A DNA stretch of 39,594 nucleotides from CAMAUF01 sp046152925. Its GTDB lineage: Bacteria > Chloroflexota > Dehalococcoidia > Tepidiformales > Tepidiformaceae. Positions within the stretch are counted from its first letter, which is position 1; every line of letters starts with the position of its first letter. Location of the stretch: contig JBJXFX010000125.1 in the NCBI GenBank assembly GCA_046152925.1, positions 1 through 39,594 of the forward strand, read 5' to 3'. Both the position numbers and the translations under genes were made by a program. Positions 7,717-14,846 of the stretch are shown here, in pieces. Below the pieces are notes generated by a model, which was not told the DNA's origin, ran no database searches, and saw only the letters and a program-made list of their open reading frames with translations.

Positions 7717-9192
7717 CTACAGGACGGCGATGTCGACCGAGGGGCGGAGCTTCGAGCATTCCGCCAGCACCTGGTGGATGCTGTTCGACTCGAAAGCCGA
7801 CATAAGGGCGGCATCGGCCGCGGCGCCGGAGCTGATCCGCGGGATGGCGAGCTGCATGAGGATGTAGTCGAAGCGCGGGGCCCACTTGCGCGCGCCGAGC
7901 CGAGCCGTGGTCGAGCAGTTGTCGATCATGAAGGCGACGCCGCGCGCGTGCATGTACGGGTTCAGCGAGTCGACCGCCTCAATGATCGACTCGTTCGCGA
8001 TCTCCGAGTACGGGTGGCCCTTCTCTTTGAGGAGGTCGACCTGGGCCATCATCGTCGCGATGTACACGCCGGCTGTCGTCGGGTTGATCGGCGTGGTCGC
8101 GGCCCGGTTCGCGCGGGCACGGACGCGTTCGCCGACGGTCCACATCGGGGTGCCGTCGATCTTGCCCATCGGGTAGCGCGAGAAGCGCTGATTCGCCATC
8201 ACGACGCTCTTGATTTCGTTCCCCGAGGAGACCTCGTCGTAGATCTCCCAGAGGATCTCGTAGGCGGGGTGGTAGCTCGCGGAGTAGGCGCGGGCGAATT
8301 CGGCCTTCCCGGCCTCGTCGAAGGTGTGGTAGACGGCGAGGATGCCGCCCTTGTGGCTGATCGTCTCGCTGATCGGGCCGGTGATGCTCTCGACCGAGTT
8401 GATGAAGGCGTCGTCGTCGCTCATGCCCTGGGCGAGGAAGTGGCGGTTGAGGACCTCGACGATCCCGTGCACGGCGCCGAGAAGGATGCCGCGCTCGCCG
8501 AAGATGTCGGAGAGGTACTCCGACTCGAGTGTCGTTTGGAAGGTGAAGGGCGAGCCGAGGGCGACCGACCAGCCGAGGGCGCGTTCGGTCGCGCGGCCGG
8601 TGGTGTCCTGGTGGACGGCGAAGCTGGAGTTGATGCCGGCGCCGTCGACGTCTGCGCCCTGTTCGTAGAGGCGGCGGACGGACGGGCCCATGCCCTTGGG
8701 GCAGACGCCGATGACGTCGATGTTCGCCGGGAAGCTGGCGCCCACGTTCTTAAGGTGGCCGACGAGGAAGCCGTGCGAGAGGCCGAGCGTGGTGCCGGGA
8801 CGGAGAGCTGCGAAGATCTTCTCGTACTCCTGCGCCTGGGCGGCGTCGGCGATGAGGAGGAGGACCATGTCGGATTCGTGGATGACCTCGAACATCTCGC
8901 CAAGGGTCCCGTTGGCCTTGGTGAAGCCGGCCTTTTCGGCGCTGGCCATGGAGGTCGAGCCTTCACGGAGGCCGATCTTGACGCGGATTCCGGTCCCTTC
9001 GAGCGAATCGCGGAGGTTCTGCGCCTGGGCCGGGCCCTGCGAGGACCAGCCGATGACACCGATCTGGCGGACGCCTTCGAACGCCTTTGCGAGGTTGTTA
9101 AAGAGGGTGCGGCCACCCTTGACGATGGTCTCTTCCGTGTTGCCGAGTGGCAGTGGCTGGGTGGCGAAGGTGGACGACGTGAAGCTGGGCAT
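7717..9192 (-). CDS. ilvC: Ketol-acid reductoisomerase, plant-type class II
   Basis: IlvC converts acetolactate or aceto-hydroxybutyrate to the dihydroxy acid in valine, isoleucine and leucine synthesis, using NADPH and Mg2+. At 491 residues this is the long class II form, not the usual bacterial class I of about 330. It carries plant-like blocks: QIGVIGWSSQGPAQAQNLRD (cofactor loop), LGLSHGF, VCPKGMGPSVRRLY, GAGINSSFAVHQD and SDIFGERGILLGAVHG (metal-binding Asp and Glu). The second all-helical repeat follows with SVESITGPISETIS. The start at 9192 follows GAGGGATC. ilvE is also in the window but 22 kb away. Confidence 0.96.
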   Translation of the reverse strand: MPSFTSSTFATQPLPLGNTEETIVKGGRTLFNNLAKAFEGVRQIGVIGWSSQGPAQAQNLRDSLEGTGIRVKIGLREGSTSMASAEKAGFTKANGTLGEMFEVIHESDMVLLLIADAAQAQEYEKIFAALRPGTTLGLSHGFLVGHLKNVGASFPANIDVIGVCPKGMGPSVRRLYEQGADVDGAGINSSFAVHQDTTGRATERALGWSVALGSPFTFQTTLESEYLSDIFGERGILLGAVHGIVEVLNRHFLAQGMSDDDAFINSVESITGPISETISHKGGILAVYHTFDEAGKAEFARAYSASYHPAYEILWEIYDEVSSGNEIKSVVMANQRFSRYPMGKIDGTPMWTVGERVRARANRAATTPINPTTAGVYIATMMAQVDLLKEKGHPYSEIANESIIEAVDSLNPYMHARGVAFMIDNCSTTARLGARKWAPRFDYILMQLAIPRISSGAAADAALMSAFESNSIHQVLAECSKLRPSVDIAVL

Positions 9193-9238
9193 GATCCCTC
9201 GGTACGGGGCGCGGAGCGCCGGTTGTGTGTGGGTTCGA

Positions 9239-9244
9239 ATGGTA
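9239..9244 (-). promoter_or_regulatory. -10 box TACCAT, candidate ilvC promoter
   Basis: On the minus strand TACCAT lies 47 nt before the ilvC ATG and immediately downstream, in the ilvC direction, of the heptad repeats. Confidence 0.35.
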
Positions 9245-9246
9245 GA

Positions 9247-9302
9247 CGAGTACCGAGTACCGAGCACCGAGTACCGAGCACCGAGTACCGAGCGCTGAGT
9301 GG
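9247..9302. repeat. Seven-base tandem repeat, eight units
   Basis: Units read CGAGTAC, CGAGTAC, CGAGCAC, CGAGTAC, CGAGCAC, CGAGTAC, CGAGCGC, TGAGTGG. The first six vary only at one position, and the last two are degenerate. The array abuts the candidate ilvC promoter. The unit is too short for CRISPR and there are no spacers. Confidence 0.9.
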
Positions 9303-9319
9303 ACGGGTTGACGGGTAGG

Positions 9320-9502
9320 TGGGTTGACGAGGCGGCGGCGGTGAGCCTGTGGTGAGCCGGGGCTTGGGGCACGTCTTCGGGGATGAGCCTGGCACGTTGG
9401 GAGATGAGCCTTGGCTCATGGATCGGGTGTTCGTGAGCCAAGGCTCATGTGGCTCATCTGGCGGGAGTGGCGAGTTGGTCCGTCGATGGGTTGACGAGGC
9501 GG
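9320..9502. repeat. 16-bp direct repeats bracketing a TGAGCC motif cluster
   Basis: TGGGTTGACGAGGCGG occurs at 9320-9335 and 9487-9502. Between them, TGAGCC occurs at 9342, 9353, 9384, 9405 and 9434, and its reverse complement GGCTCA at 9413, 9442 and 9451. That makes eight copies in 115 bp. Confidence 0.85.
9404..9448. repeat. Perfect 15-bp inverted repeat upstream of ilvC
   Basis: ATGAGCCTTGGCTCA (9404-9418) is the exact reverse complement of TGAGCCAAGGCTCAT (9434-9448), with a 15-nt loop. Each arm is itself nearly palindromic, so it could be two tandem operator half-sites or an RNA hairpin. Confidence 0.85.
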
Positions 9503-9631
9503 GCCCACGCGATGCCATGGAGGAGAGCTTCGGGCGGCGCGAGCGGAACGCGGAGGGGACGGTGGCAGTGATCTGAGTCAACGCGTCAGCTCGTCCCCGG
9601 TGTTCGGTACTCCGTTACCCGGGCGCTCCGA

Positions 9632-9637
9632 TACTTT
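9632..9637 (+). promoter_or_regulatory. -10 box TACTTT (or GATACT), candidate leaderless promoter
   Basis: TACTTT ends 5 nt, and the overlapping GATACT 7 nt, before the GTG at 9643. No ribosome site is seen. Confidence 0.5.
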
Positions 9638-9642
9638 CCAGC

Positions 9643-10254
9643 GTGGAAACGTGGATAACGGTGCTCGACCGGGCCGGGATCGTGGCGTTCGCCTTTGCTG
9701 GGGTCGAAGTCGGCGTCTCGCGGCGGATGGACGTCTTCGGGCTGCTCGTGATGGGGCTCGTGACCGCGCTGGGCGGCGGGATCATCCGGGACATGCTGCT
9801 CGGCGACGTGCCGCTCGCGTTCGAGCGCACGGACTACTTGTTGTGGGCGCTTGGGGCGGCGGCGGGTGCGATTGTGCTCGCGATGGTTGGCTGGCGCTTG
9901 CCGCGGTTTCTGGTGGCGCTCGCCGATGCGGGAGGCCTGGGCGTGTTCGCCGTGGCCGGGGCCCTGGCGGCGACGGAGGCGGACCTTGGTGTCCTCCCGG
10001 CGGCGCTGTTGGCGATCCTGACGGCGACGGGCGGCGGCGTGGTGCGGGACCTGCTGGCGATGCGGCTCCCGGCGGTGTTGTGGACGGAGGTGAACGCGAC
10101 CGCGGCGGCGGCGGGCGGGGTGGTGGCGTGGTCGCTGGAGGGCGAGGGGCGCCCCGCGGCGGTGGTGACGGGCGTCGGGGTGACGGCGGTGCTTGCGCTT
10201 GCGGGGCGGATTTGGGACTTGCACCTGCCCGTGCCGCGCCCGAGGGAGCGGTGA
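9643..10254 (+). CDS. TRIC cation channel family protein (UPF0126/YadS-like)
   Basis: A 203-residue membrane protein made of two homologous three-helix repeats plus a seventh helix, as in the bacterial TRIC family of trimeric potassium-permeable channels. Both repeats carry the expected glycine-rich motif with a charged end: GLVTALGGGIIRDMLLG in the first and LTATGGGVVRDLL in the second. Start GTG at 9643 is supported by the -10 box next to it and by the channel N-terminus (LDRAGIVAFAFAGVEVG). The C-terminus is a short Pro/Arg tail. Ion and physiological role in this organism are not visible from sequence. Confidence 0.9.
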   Translation: METWITVLDRAGIVAFAFAGVEVGVSRRMDVFGLLVMGLVTALGGGIIRDMLLGDVPLAFERTDYLLWALGAAAGAIVLAMVGWRLPRFLVALADAGGLGVFAVAGALAATEADLGVLPAALLAILTATGGGVVRDLLAMRLPAVLWTEVNATAAAAGGVVAWSLEGEGRPAAVVTGVGVTAVLALAGRIWDLHLPVPRPRER

Positions 10255-10290
10255 GGAGGTAGCGAGTGCCGAGCGCGGCGTTGCTTCGCG

Positions 10291-10296
10291 TAGGAT
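10291..10296 (+). promoter_or_regulatory. -10 box TAGGAT, candidate leaderless promoter
   Basis: TAGGAT ends 7 nt before the ATG at 10304 and supports the small gene there. Confidence 0.5.
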
Positions 10297-10303
10297 TCCG
10301 TGT

Positions 10304-10564
10304 ATGCGGATGCCTCGTCTCTGGGTGGTCGCGATGTTCGCGGGCGCCGTCGCTCCGACGGGCGTCGCGTTCGCGCTGGCGGACCCGTGGAACGGGACGG
10401 AACGCGGTGATCCCGACGCGGGCCTCAGCGACGAGCAGCGGCACGCGAAGTACGCCGGGCAGGCTGCAACCAGCGACGCAATGCGAGAGGAGAAGATCAC
10501 GGCGTTCGTCGCCAGCGGCCGCAACCTGGGCCGCTCGACGGAGATGGGGTCGCGCTTGGGGTGA
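10304..10564 (+). CDS. Small exported hypothetical protein, 86 aa
   Basis: I do not recognise a family. The N-terminus MRMPRLWVVAMFAGAVAP looks like a signal sequence, with possible cleavage after the Ala of FALA, leaving about 60 hydrophilic residues (DPWNGTERGDPDAGLSDEQR onward). The evidence for a real gene is the signal peptide together with a -10 box at leaderless spacing. It stands alone between the TRIC and acyl-CoA dehydrogenase genes. Confidence 0.5.
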   Translation: MRMPRLWVVAMFAGAVAPTGVAFALADPWNGTERGDPDAGLSDEQRHAKYAGQAATSDAMREEKITAFVASGRNLGRSTEMGSRLG

Positions 10565-10654
10565 TCGAGGCGGACGACGACGCTTGGCGGCACTCCCCGG
10601 CTCGGCGACAATAGCCCCCGACAATCTCGACGCTGCTGGCGATAGGAGGCACGT

Positions 10655-11827
10655 ATGGATCTGAAGTTCGGCGCCAAGGAGGAAGCCCTCCGTGGTGAAG
10701 TCCAGACCTTTCTCCGTTCTCAGCTCGGGCCGCCGAGCAGCGACGGTGGGTTCGGAACGCGGGAAGACAACTTCGGCCTTGCGGTCGCGTTCAACAAGGA
10801 GCTCGGTAAGCGTGGCTGGATCGCCCCGGCCTGGCCGAAGGAGTACGGCGGGCTTGGCGCTTCGATCTTCGAACAGATCGTGTTCAACGAGGAGTTCGGC
10901 TATTCGGGCGCGCCCGATACGGGCACGCGCGGCTTCGGCGTCGGCATGATTGGCCCGACGCTGATCATCCACGGCAACGAGGAGCAGAAGCGCCACTACC
11001 TCCCGAAGATCACGTCCGGCGAGCACATCTGGTGCCAGGGCTACTCCGAGCCGGGGTCGGGCTCTGACCTCGCGAGCTTGCAGACGCGCGCCTCCCGCGA
11101 TGGTGACGACTTCGTGATCAACGGCCAGAAGATCTGGACATCGGGCGGGCACAACGCGAACCAGATGTTCACGCTCGTCCGGACGGACCCGGAGGCTCCG
11201 AAGCACCGGGGGATCAGCTTCCTGCTGATCGACGACATCAAGTCCGTGGCGGGACTGACGATCCGGCCGTTGATCAACATGGCGGACCGCCACCACTTCA
11301 ACGAGGTCTTCTTCGAGAACGTGCGCGTGCCGCGGAAGAACCTGATCGGCGAGGAGAATCGCGGCTGGTACGTCGGGATGACGCTGCTGGACTTCGAACG
11401 CTCGGGGATCGGGGTGACGGCAGGGCAGCGGCGGACGCTGGAGAAGCTCGCCGAGTTTCTGCGGGGCACGGACGCCGACCGGCGGAAGAAGAACCGGCTG
11501 AAGCACGCGGACTTCGTGGTCGCGAACAACGTCGGGCGGTTCCTCGGCTACCGGATCGGCCACATTCAAGCGAAGGGCGGCGTGCCGAACCACGAGGCGT
11601 CGGTCGTGAAGATCTACCAATCGGAGTTGGGCCAGCGGATTTACAACTTCGGCGTGAACCTGCTCGGGCTGGCTGGTCAGTTCCGGCCGGAAGAGGAGCG
11701 CGCGCAGCTTGGCGGCTCGCTGATGGAGAACTACCTGACGTCGGTGCCGTCGACGATTTATTCGGGGACAAACGAGATCCAGCGGAACATCATTGCGACG
11801 CGGGGCCTCGGGCTGCCTCGGGGGTAG
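10655..11827 (+). CDS. Acyl-CoA dehydrogenase family protein (first copy)
   Basis: A 390-residue FAD enzyme that would oxidise an acyl-CoA to the enoyl-CoA. The helical N-domain is followed by the flavin-contacting middle domain with CQGYSEPGSGSDLASL near residue 125. The C-terminal four-helix domain ends in IYSGTNEIQRNI near residue 370. The overall pattern resembles FadE proteins of actinobacterial steroid or branched-acid catabolism, which often work as heteromers. A second copy lies at 13452-14630, so the two may pair (inference). AGGAGG 6 nt before the ATG sets the start. Confidence 0.93.
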   Translation: MDLKFGAKEEALRGEVQTFLRSQLGPPSSDGGFGTREDNFGLAVAFNKELGKRGWIAPAWPKEYGGLGASIFEQIVFNEEFGYSGAPDTGTRGFGVGMIGPTLIIHGNEEQKRHYLPKITSGEHIWCQGYSEPGSGSDLASLQTRASRDGDDFVINGQKIWTSGGHNANQMFTLVRTDPEAPKHRGISFLLIDDIKSVAGLTIRPLINMADRHHFNEVFFENVRVPRKNLIGEENRGWYVGMTLLDFERSGIGVTAGQRRTLEKLAEFLRGTDADRRKKNRLKHADFVVANNVGRFLGYRIGHIQAKGGVPNHEASVVKIYQSELGQRIYNFGVNLLGLAGQFRPEEERAQLGGSLMENYLTSVPSTIYSGTNEIQRNIIATRGLGLPRG

Positions 11828-11949
11828 GGCGCGAGACGCGAGCGCGGGGCCTGGCAAGGGACGGGCGATGTCTCTGCGTGGAAGCGCGCGCATAGACAGC
11901 GGCCGCGCTCGTCATAGGCGATGCGGGGTAACTTCGGGCTCCCCAAGCG

Positions 11950-11985
11950 CGTTTACGTCTGGTAGAGTCACTACAACGTTTACGT
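11950..11985. promoter_or_regulatory. Candidate operator and promoter of the MFS gene
   Basis: CGTTTACGT occurs at 11950-11958 and 11977-11985, flanking a -10-like TAGAGT at 11963-11968. The second copy extends into an imperfect palindrome, CGTTTACGTGAACG. The arrangement fits repressor sites around a promoter about 30 nt upstream of the MFS start. Confidence 0.4.
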
Positions 11986-11999
11986 GAACGTGAGGGCCC

Positions 12000-13313
12000 G
12001 TGCGCCAGGGCAACTTCTTCCTTCGCACCTTCTTCTCGCTTGAAGAGCCGCAGTTCCGTCTGATGTGGTTCGGGACGCTCTTTTCGTTCCTGGGCATGCA
12101 GATGCAGGTCATCGCCCGGGGGTACCTCGCCTACGACCTGACCGGCAAGAACACGGCGCTCGGCGGCGTGATGCTCGCCTTCGGCGTCCCACAGCTGCTC
12201 CTCGGCCTTTGGGGCGGCGTCGTCGCCGACCGCCTGCCGAAGCGGACCGTCCTCTGGGTGAGCCAGACGGTGGTCGCGGCGAACTCGGCCTGGATCGCGC
12301 TGATGCTCGGCCTCGACATGCTCGAGTACTGGATGCTGATCGTGGCGGGCGTCGTCCAAGGGGCGGGGTTCGCGTTCATCGGGCCGGCGCGCCAGGCGTT
12401 CATTGGCGACCTCGTCGGTAGGGAGGCGCTCGGCAACGCGGTCGTCCTCCAGCAGCTTTCGATGAACAGCACGCGGGTGATTGGGCCCTCGATTGCAGGC
12501 TTCTTAATCGCGATGCCGTTCGTCGGGGCGGCGGGCGTCTATCTACTGACGACGCTCGGCTTCTGCGTGGCGATGGGGGCGTTGTTCTGGCTGCCGGCGG
12601 GCAACCCGAAGCCGGGCGCGACGGAGAAGTCGCCGCTCGCCGACCTACGGGACGGGGTCCGCTACGTGCTGGGCCGCCGGGCCATTCTGCTGCTGATTCT
12701 TTCGTCGTTTGCGTTGGTGATGGTGGGCTTCCCCTACCAGTCGTTCACGGCCTCGCTCGCGAAGAGCGTCTACGGCGAGGGTTCGGGCGGGCTCGGCCTC
12801 TTGTCGTCAGTGGCGGCGGTCGGGGCGGTTGCGGCGACGCTGGTGGTCGCGATGATGGCCGGGTCCAAGCGGGCGTGGGCTGTCCAGGCGATTTCGGGCG
12901 CCGGGTTCGGGGTTGGGCTGATCGCGTTGGGGATGACAGACACGTTGCTGACGGGGATGGTCGTGATGATCTTCGTCGGGGCGGCGGCGAGCGCCTTCCA
13001 GGCGATGAACAACTCGCTGACGATGCAGCTCACCGAGGGGAACTACCACGGCCGCGTGCAGGCGCTCAACATGATGAGCTGGAGCCTGTTCGGGCTCGCA
13101 AGCTTGCCGCTCGGCATTTTGGCGGACCACATTGGCTTGCAAGACACCCTGATGGTGATGGGCGCGATCTGCGTGGCGGCGATGGTCATCCTCGAGGTCA
13201 CCGGGCGGCTCGTCCATGTCTCGGAGGACCGGGAGCGACGCTCGACGCCGCGCCGCCGGGAGGCGCCGGCGGATGCCGCGACGGCGCCGGTGGGCGGCGG
13301 TGGGGCGCGCTAG
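12000..13313 (+). CDS. MFS transporter (MFS_3 / EntS-like)
   Basis: A 437-residue inner-membrane transporter with about 10-12 hydrophobic helices. The family motif between helices 2 and 3 is visible as GGVVADRLPKRTVL, and a related motif recurs in the second half as GILADHIG. The N-terminus (FFSLEEPQFRLMWFG) fits the transmembrane secretion effector group that includes enterobactin exporter EntS. Both ends are cytoplasmic; the C-terminal tail is Arg/Pro/Gly-rich. The start is a GTG at 12000 with GTGAGGG upstream. It is probably an efflux pump; the substrate is unknown. Confidence 0.88.
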   Translation: MRQGNFFLRTFFSLEEPQFRLMWFGTLFSFLGMQMQVIARGYLAYDLTGKNTALGGVMLAFGVPQLLLGLWGGVVADRLPKRTVLWVSQTVVAANSAWIALMLGLDMLEYWMLIVAGVVQGAGFAFIGPARQAFIGDLVGREALGNAVVLQQLSMNSTRVIGPSIAGFLIAMPFVGAAGVYLLTTLGFCVAMGALFWLPAGNPKPGATEKSPLADLRDGVRYVLGRRAILLLILSSFALVMVGFPYQSFTASLAKSVYGEGSGGLGLLSSVAAVGAVAATLVVAMMAGSKRAWAVQAISGAGFGVGLIALGMTDTLLTGMVVMIFVGAAASAFQAMNNSLTMQLTEGNYHGRVQALNMMSWSLFGLASLPLGILADHIGLQDTLMVMGAICVAAMVILEVTGRLVHVSEDRERRSTPRRREAPADAATAPVGGGGAR

Positions 13314-13439
13314 CTTCCATCGTCCTGACCGATACGAAGAACTGCTCAGATAGTCTCACCATAGGGCCGCGGTACTCGGTCGATAGCCCACGTTGGGCCT
13401 ATTCGCGGGAGCTACTACCCAGCGGCGGCTATCGATCGG

Positions 13440-13445
13440 TAGCAT
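13440..13445 (+). promoter_or_regulatory. -10 box TAGCAT, candidate leaderless promoter
   Basis: TAGCAT ends 6 nt before the ATG at 13452. Confidence 0.55.
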
Positions 13446-13451
13446 CGACGT

Positions 13452-14630
13452 ATGGATTTTCGCCTCCCGCCCGACACGCTCGCTTGGCGGAACGAGCTGC
13501 GCGCCTTCCTGCGCGACGAGCTCCCCGCTGGTTTTCACGGCTCTGACGACTTCTTCGACGACGCCGAACAGGTCCCGTTCGCCAAGGAGTTCATGCGCCG
13601 CCTCGGAGATCGCCGCTGGCTCACCCCCGGCTGGGAGCGGCGTTACGGCGGGATGGGCAAAGGCCCGATCGAGCAGTTCATCCTGAACGAAGAGCTCGCC
13701 TATGCGCGCGCGCCGCACGGCGGGAGGCTGTTCACGATCGGGATCACCGGCCCGACGATCCTCCACCACGCGACCGGGGAACAGAAGGATTTCTTCCTCC
13801 CGCGGATGGCATCGGGCCAGGATTGGTGGTGCCAGGGGTTCAGTGAGCCGGGCTCCGGGAGCGACCTCGCCAGCCTGCAGACGACCGCCGTCCGCGATGG
13901 CGACGACTACGTGATCAACGGCCAAAAGATCTGGAGTTCCAACGCGCAGCACGCCGACTGGATGATGGTCCTGGCGCGGACGGACCCGGATGTCCCGAAG
14001 CACAAGGGGATCACGGCGTTCGCGGTGGACATGCGCGCGCCGGGCGTTTCGCTTTCGCCAATCGACAACATCGCCTACCGCCAAGACTTCAATGCCACCT
14101 TCTTCGATAACGTCCGCGTGCCGGCGGCGAACATCCTGGGCGGCCTTAACACCGGCTGGTACGTCGCGGCGACGACGCTCGACTTCGAACGGAGCAACAT
14201 CGCGGCGATCAGCGGGGCGAAGCGGACGGTCCACGACTTGATCTGCTGGGCGAAGTCCTGCCAAGGCGGGAAGCGGGCCTGGGACGACCCGAAGGTGCGT
14301 CACACGCTGAGCGACCTGCTGGTCGATGTGGAAGTCGGCCGGTTGCTGGCTTTCCGCACGGTTTGGCTGCAAGCGAAGGGCGCGGTCCCAAACGCGGAGG
14401 CGAGCATCGGCAAGGTGTTCATGGCCGACCTCGGGATGAAGGTCTCGAACGCGGGCGTGAACCTTCTCGGGATGTACGGGCAGCTGACGCACGACTCGGA
14501 CGGGGCTCCGCTCGACGGGCGAGTCCTGACGTCGTACTTGCTGGGGATGTCCGGCCCGATCGGCGGGGGGACCAAGGAGATCCAGAAGAACATCATCGCG
14601 ACGCGCGGGATCGGGCTGCCGCGGGGGTAG
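13452..14630 (+). CDS. Acyl-CoA dehydrogenase family protein (second copy)
   Basis: A 392-residue acyl-CoA dehydrogenase related to the protein at 10655-11827. It has CQGFSEPGSGSDLASL near residue 125, ITGPTILHHATGEQ before it, and GTKEIQKNIIATRGIGLPRG at the C-terminus. The Asn of the usual GTNEIQ is Lys here, a difference that in heteromeric enzymes often marks the subunit with altered FAD contacts (inference). Transcription appears leaderless from 13452. The REP-like repeat begins 3 nt after the stop codon. Confidence 0.93.
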   Translation: MDFRLPPDTLAWRNELRAFLRDELPAGFHGSDDFFDDAEQVPFAKEFMRRLGDRRWLTPGWERRYGGMGKGPIEQFILNEELAYARAPHGGRLFTIGITGPTILHHATGEQKDFFLPRMASGQDWWCQGFSEPGSGSDLASLQTTAVRDGDDYVINGQKIWSSNAQHADWMMVLARTDPDVPKHKGITAFAVDMRAPGVSLSPIDNIAYRQDFNATFFDNVRVPAANILGGLNTGWYVAATTLDFERSNIAAISGAKRTVHDLICWAKSCQGGKRAWDDPKVRHTLSDLLVDVEVGRLLAFRTVWLQAKGAVPNAEASIGKVFMADLGMKVSNAGVNLLGMYGQLTHDSDGAPLDGRVLTSYLLGMSGPIGGGTKEIQKNIIATRGIGLPRG

Positions 14631-14632
14631 GA

Positions 14633-14699
14633 GCCCTCACCCCAGCGAAGCATCCCCTGCTCCCGACTTCGCGGGAGGGGGGAGTTTATGTCTTTGAAA
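14633..14699. repeat. Dispersed REP-like hairpin element, copy 1
   Basis: This 67-bp block is nearly identical to 33563-33628: one substitution and three single-base indels. Its core CTCCCGACTTCGCGGGAG folds as a 6-bp stem. Weaker similarity continues about 100 bp further in both copies. Confidence 0.9.
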
Positions 14700-14833
14700 C
14701 GCGAGTGATGGCCTGCGCACCGCCAGCCAATGCCAACATCAGTTCGATGGTTGCATCCCGCCAAATCCGCTGGACTGCGCTTTCCAAATTTCGAGCAAGC
14801 ACCCACCCTGGCGCGCTTGTCGCACGGCCGGCC

Positions 14834-14839
14834 TACAAT
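14834..14839 (+). promoter_or_regulatory. -10 box TACAAT, candidate leaderless promoter
   Basis: TACAAT ends 7 nt before the GTG at 14847. It overlaps the in-frame ATG at 14838, which argues against that ATG as the start. Confidence 0.55.
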
Positions 14840-14846
14840 GCCCGGC

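Larger units (their letters stand above)
9193..9642. other. Gene-free divergent region between ilvC and the TRIC gene
   Basis: These 450 bp lie between two divergent start codons. They hold the ilvC promoter candidate, the heptad array, a 16-bp direct-repeat pair around a cluster of TGAGCC motifs, and the promoter of the TRIC gene. I see no convincing coding sequence and no T-box consensus. Confidence 0.6.

Noticed and set aside
9247..9302. Possible CRISPR array
   Set aside because: Repeat unit is 7 bp with no spacers and no cas genes nearby.
7669..9318. Long open frame opposite ilvC
   Set aside because: Antisense shadow of an unmistakable ketol-acid reductoisomerase.
9193..9642. T-box or leader-peptide attenuator upstream of ilvC
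   Set aside because: No T-box consensus and no short reading frame rich in Ile, Val or Leu codons followed by alternative stems was found.
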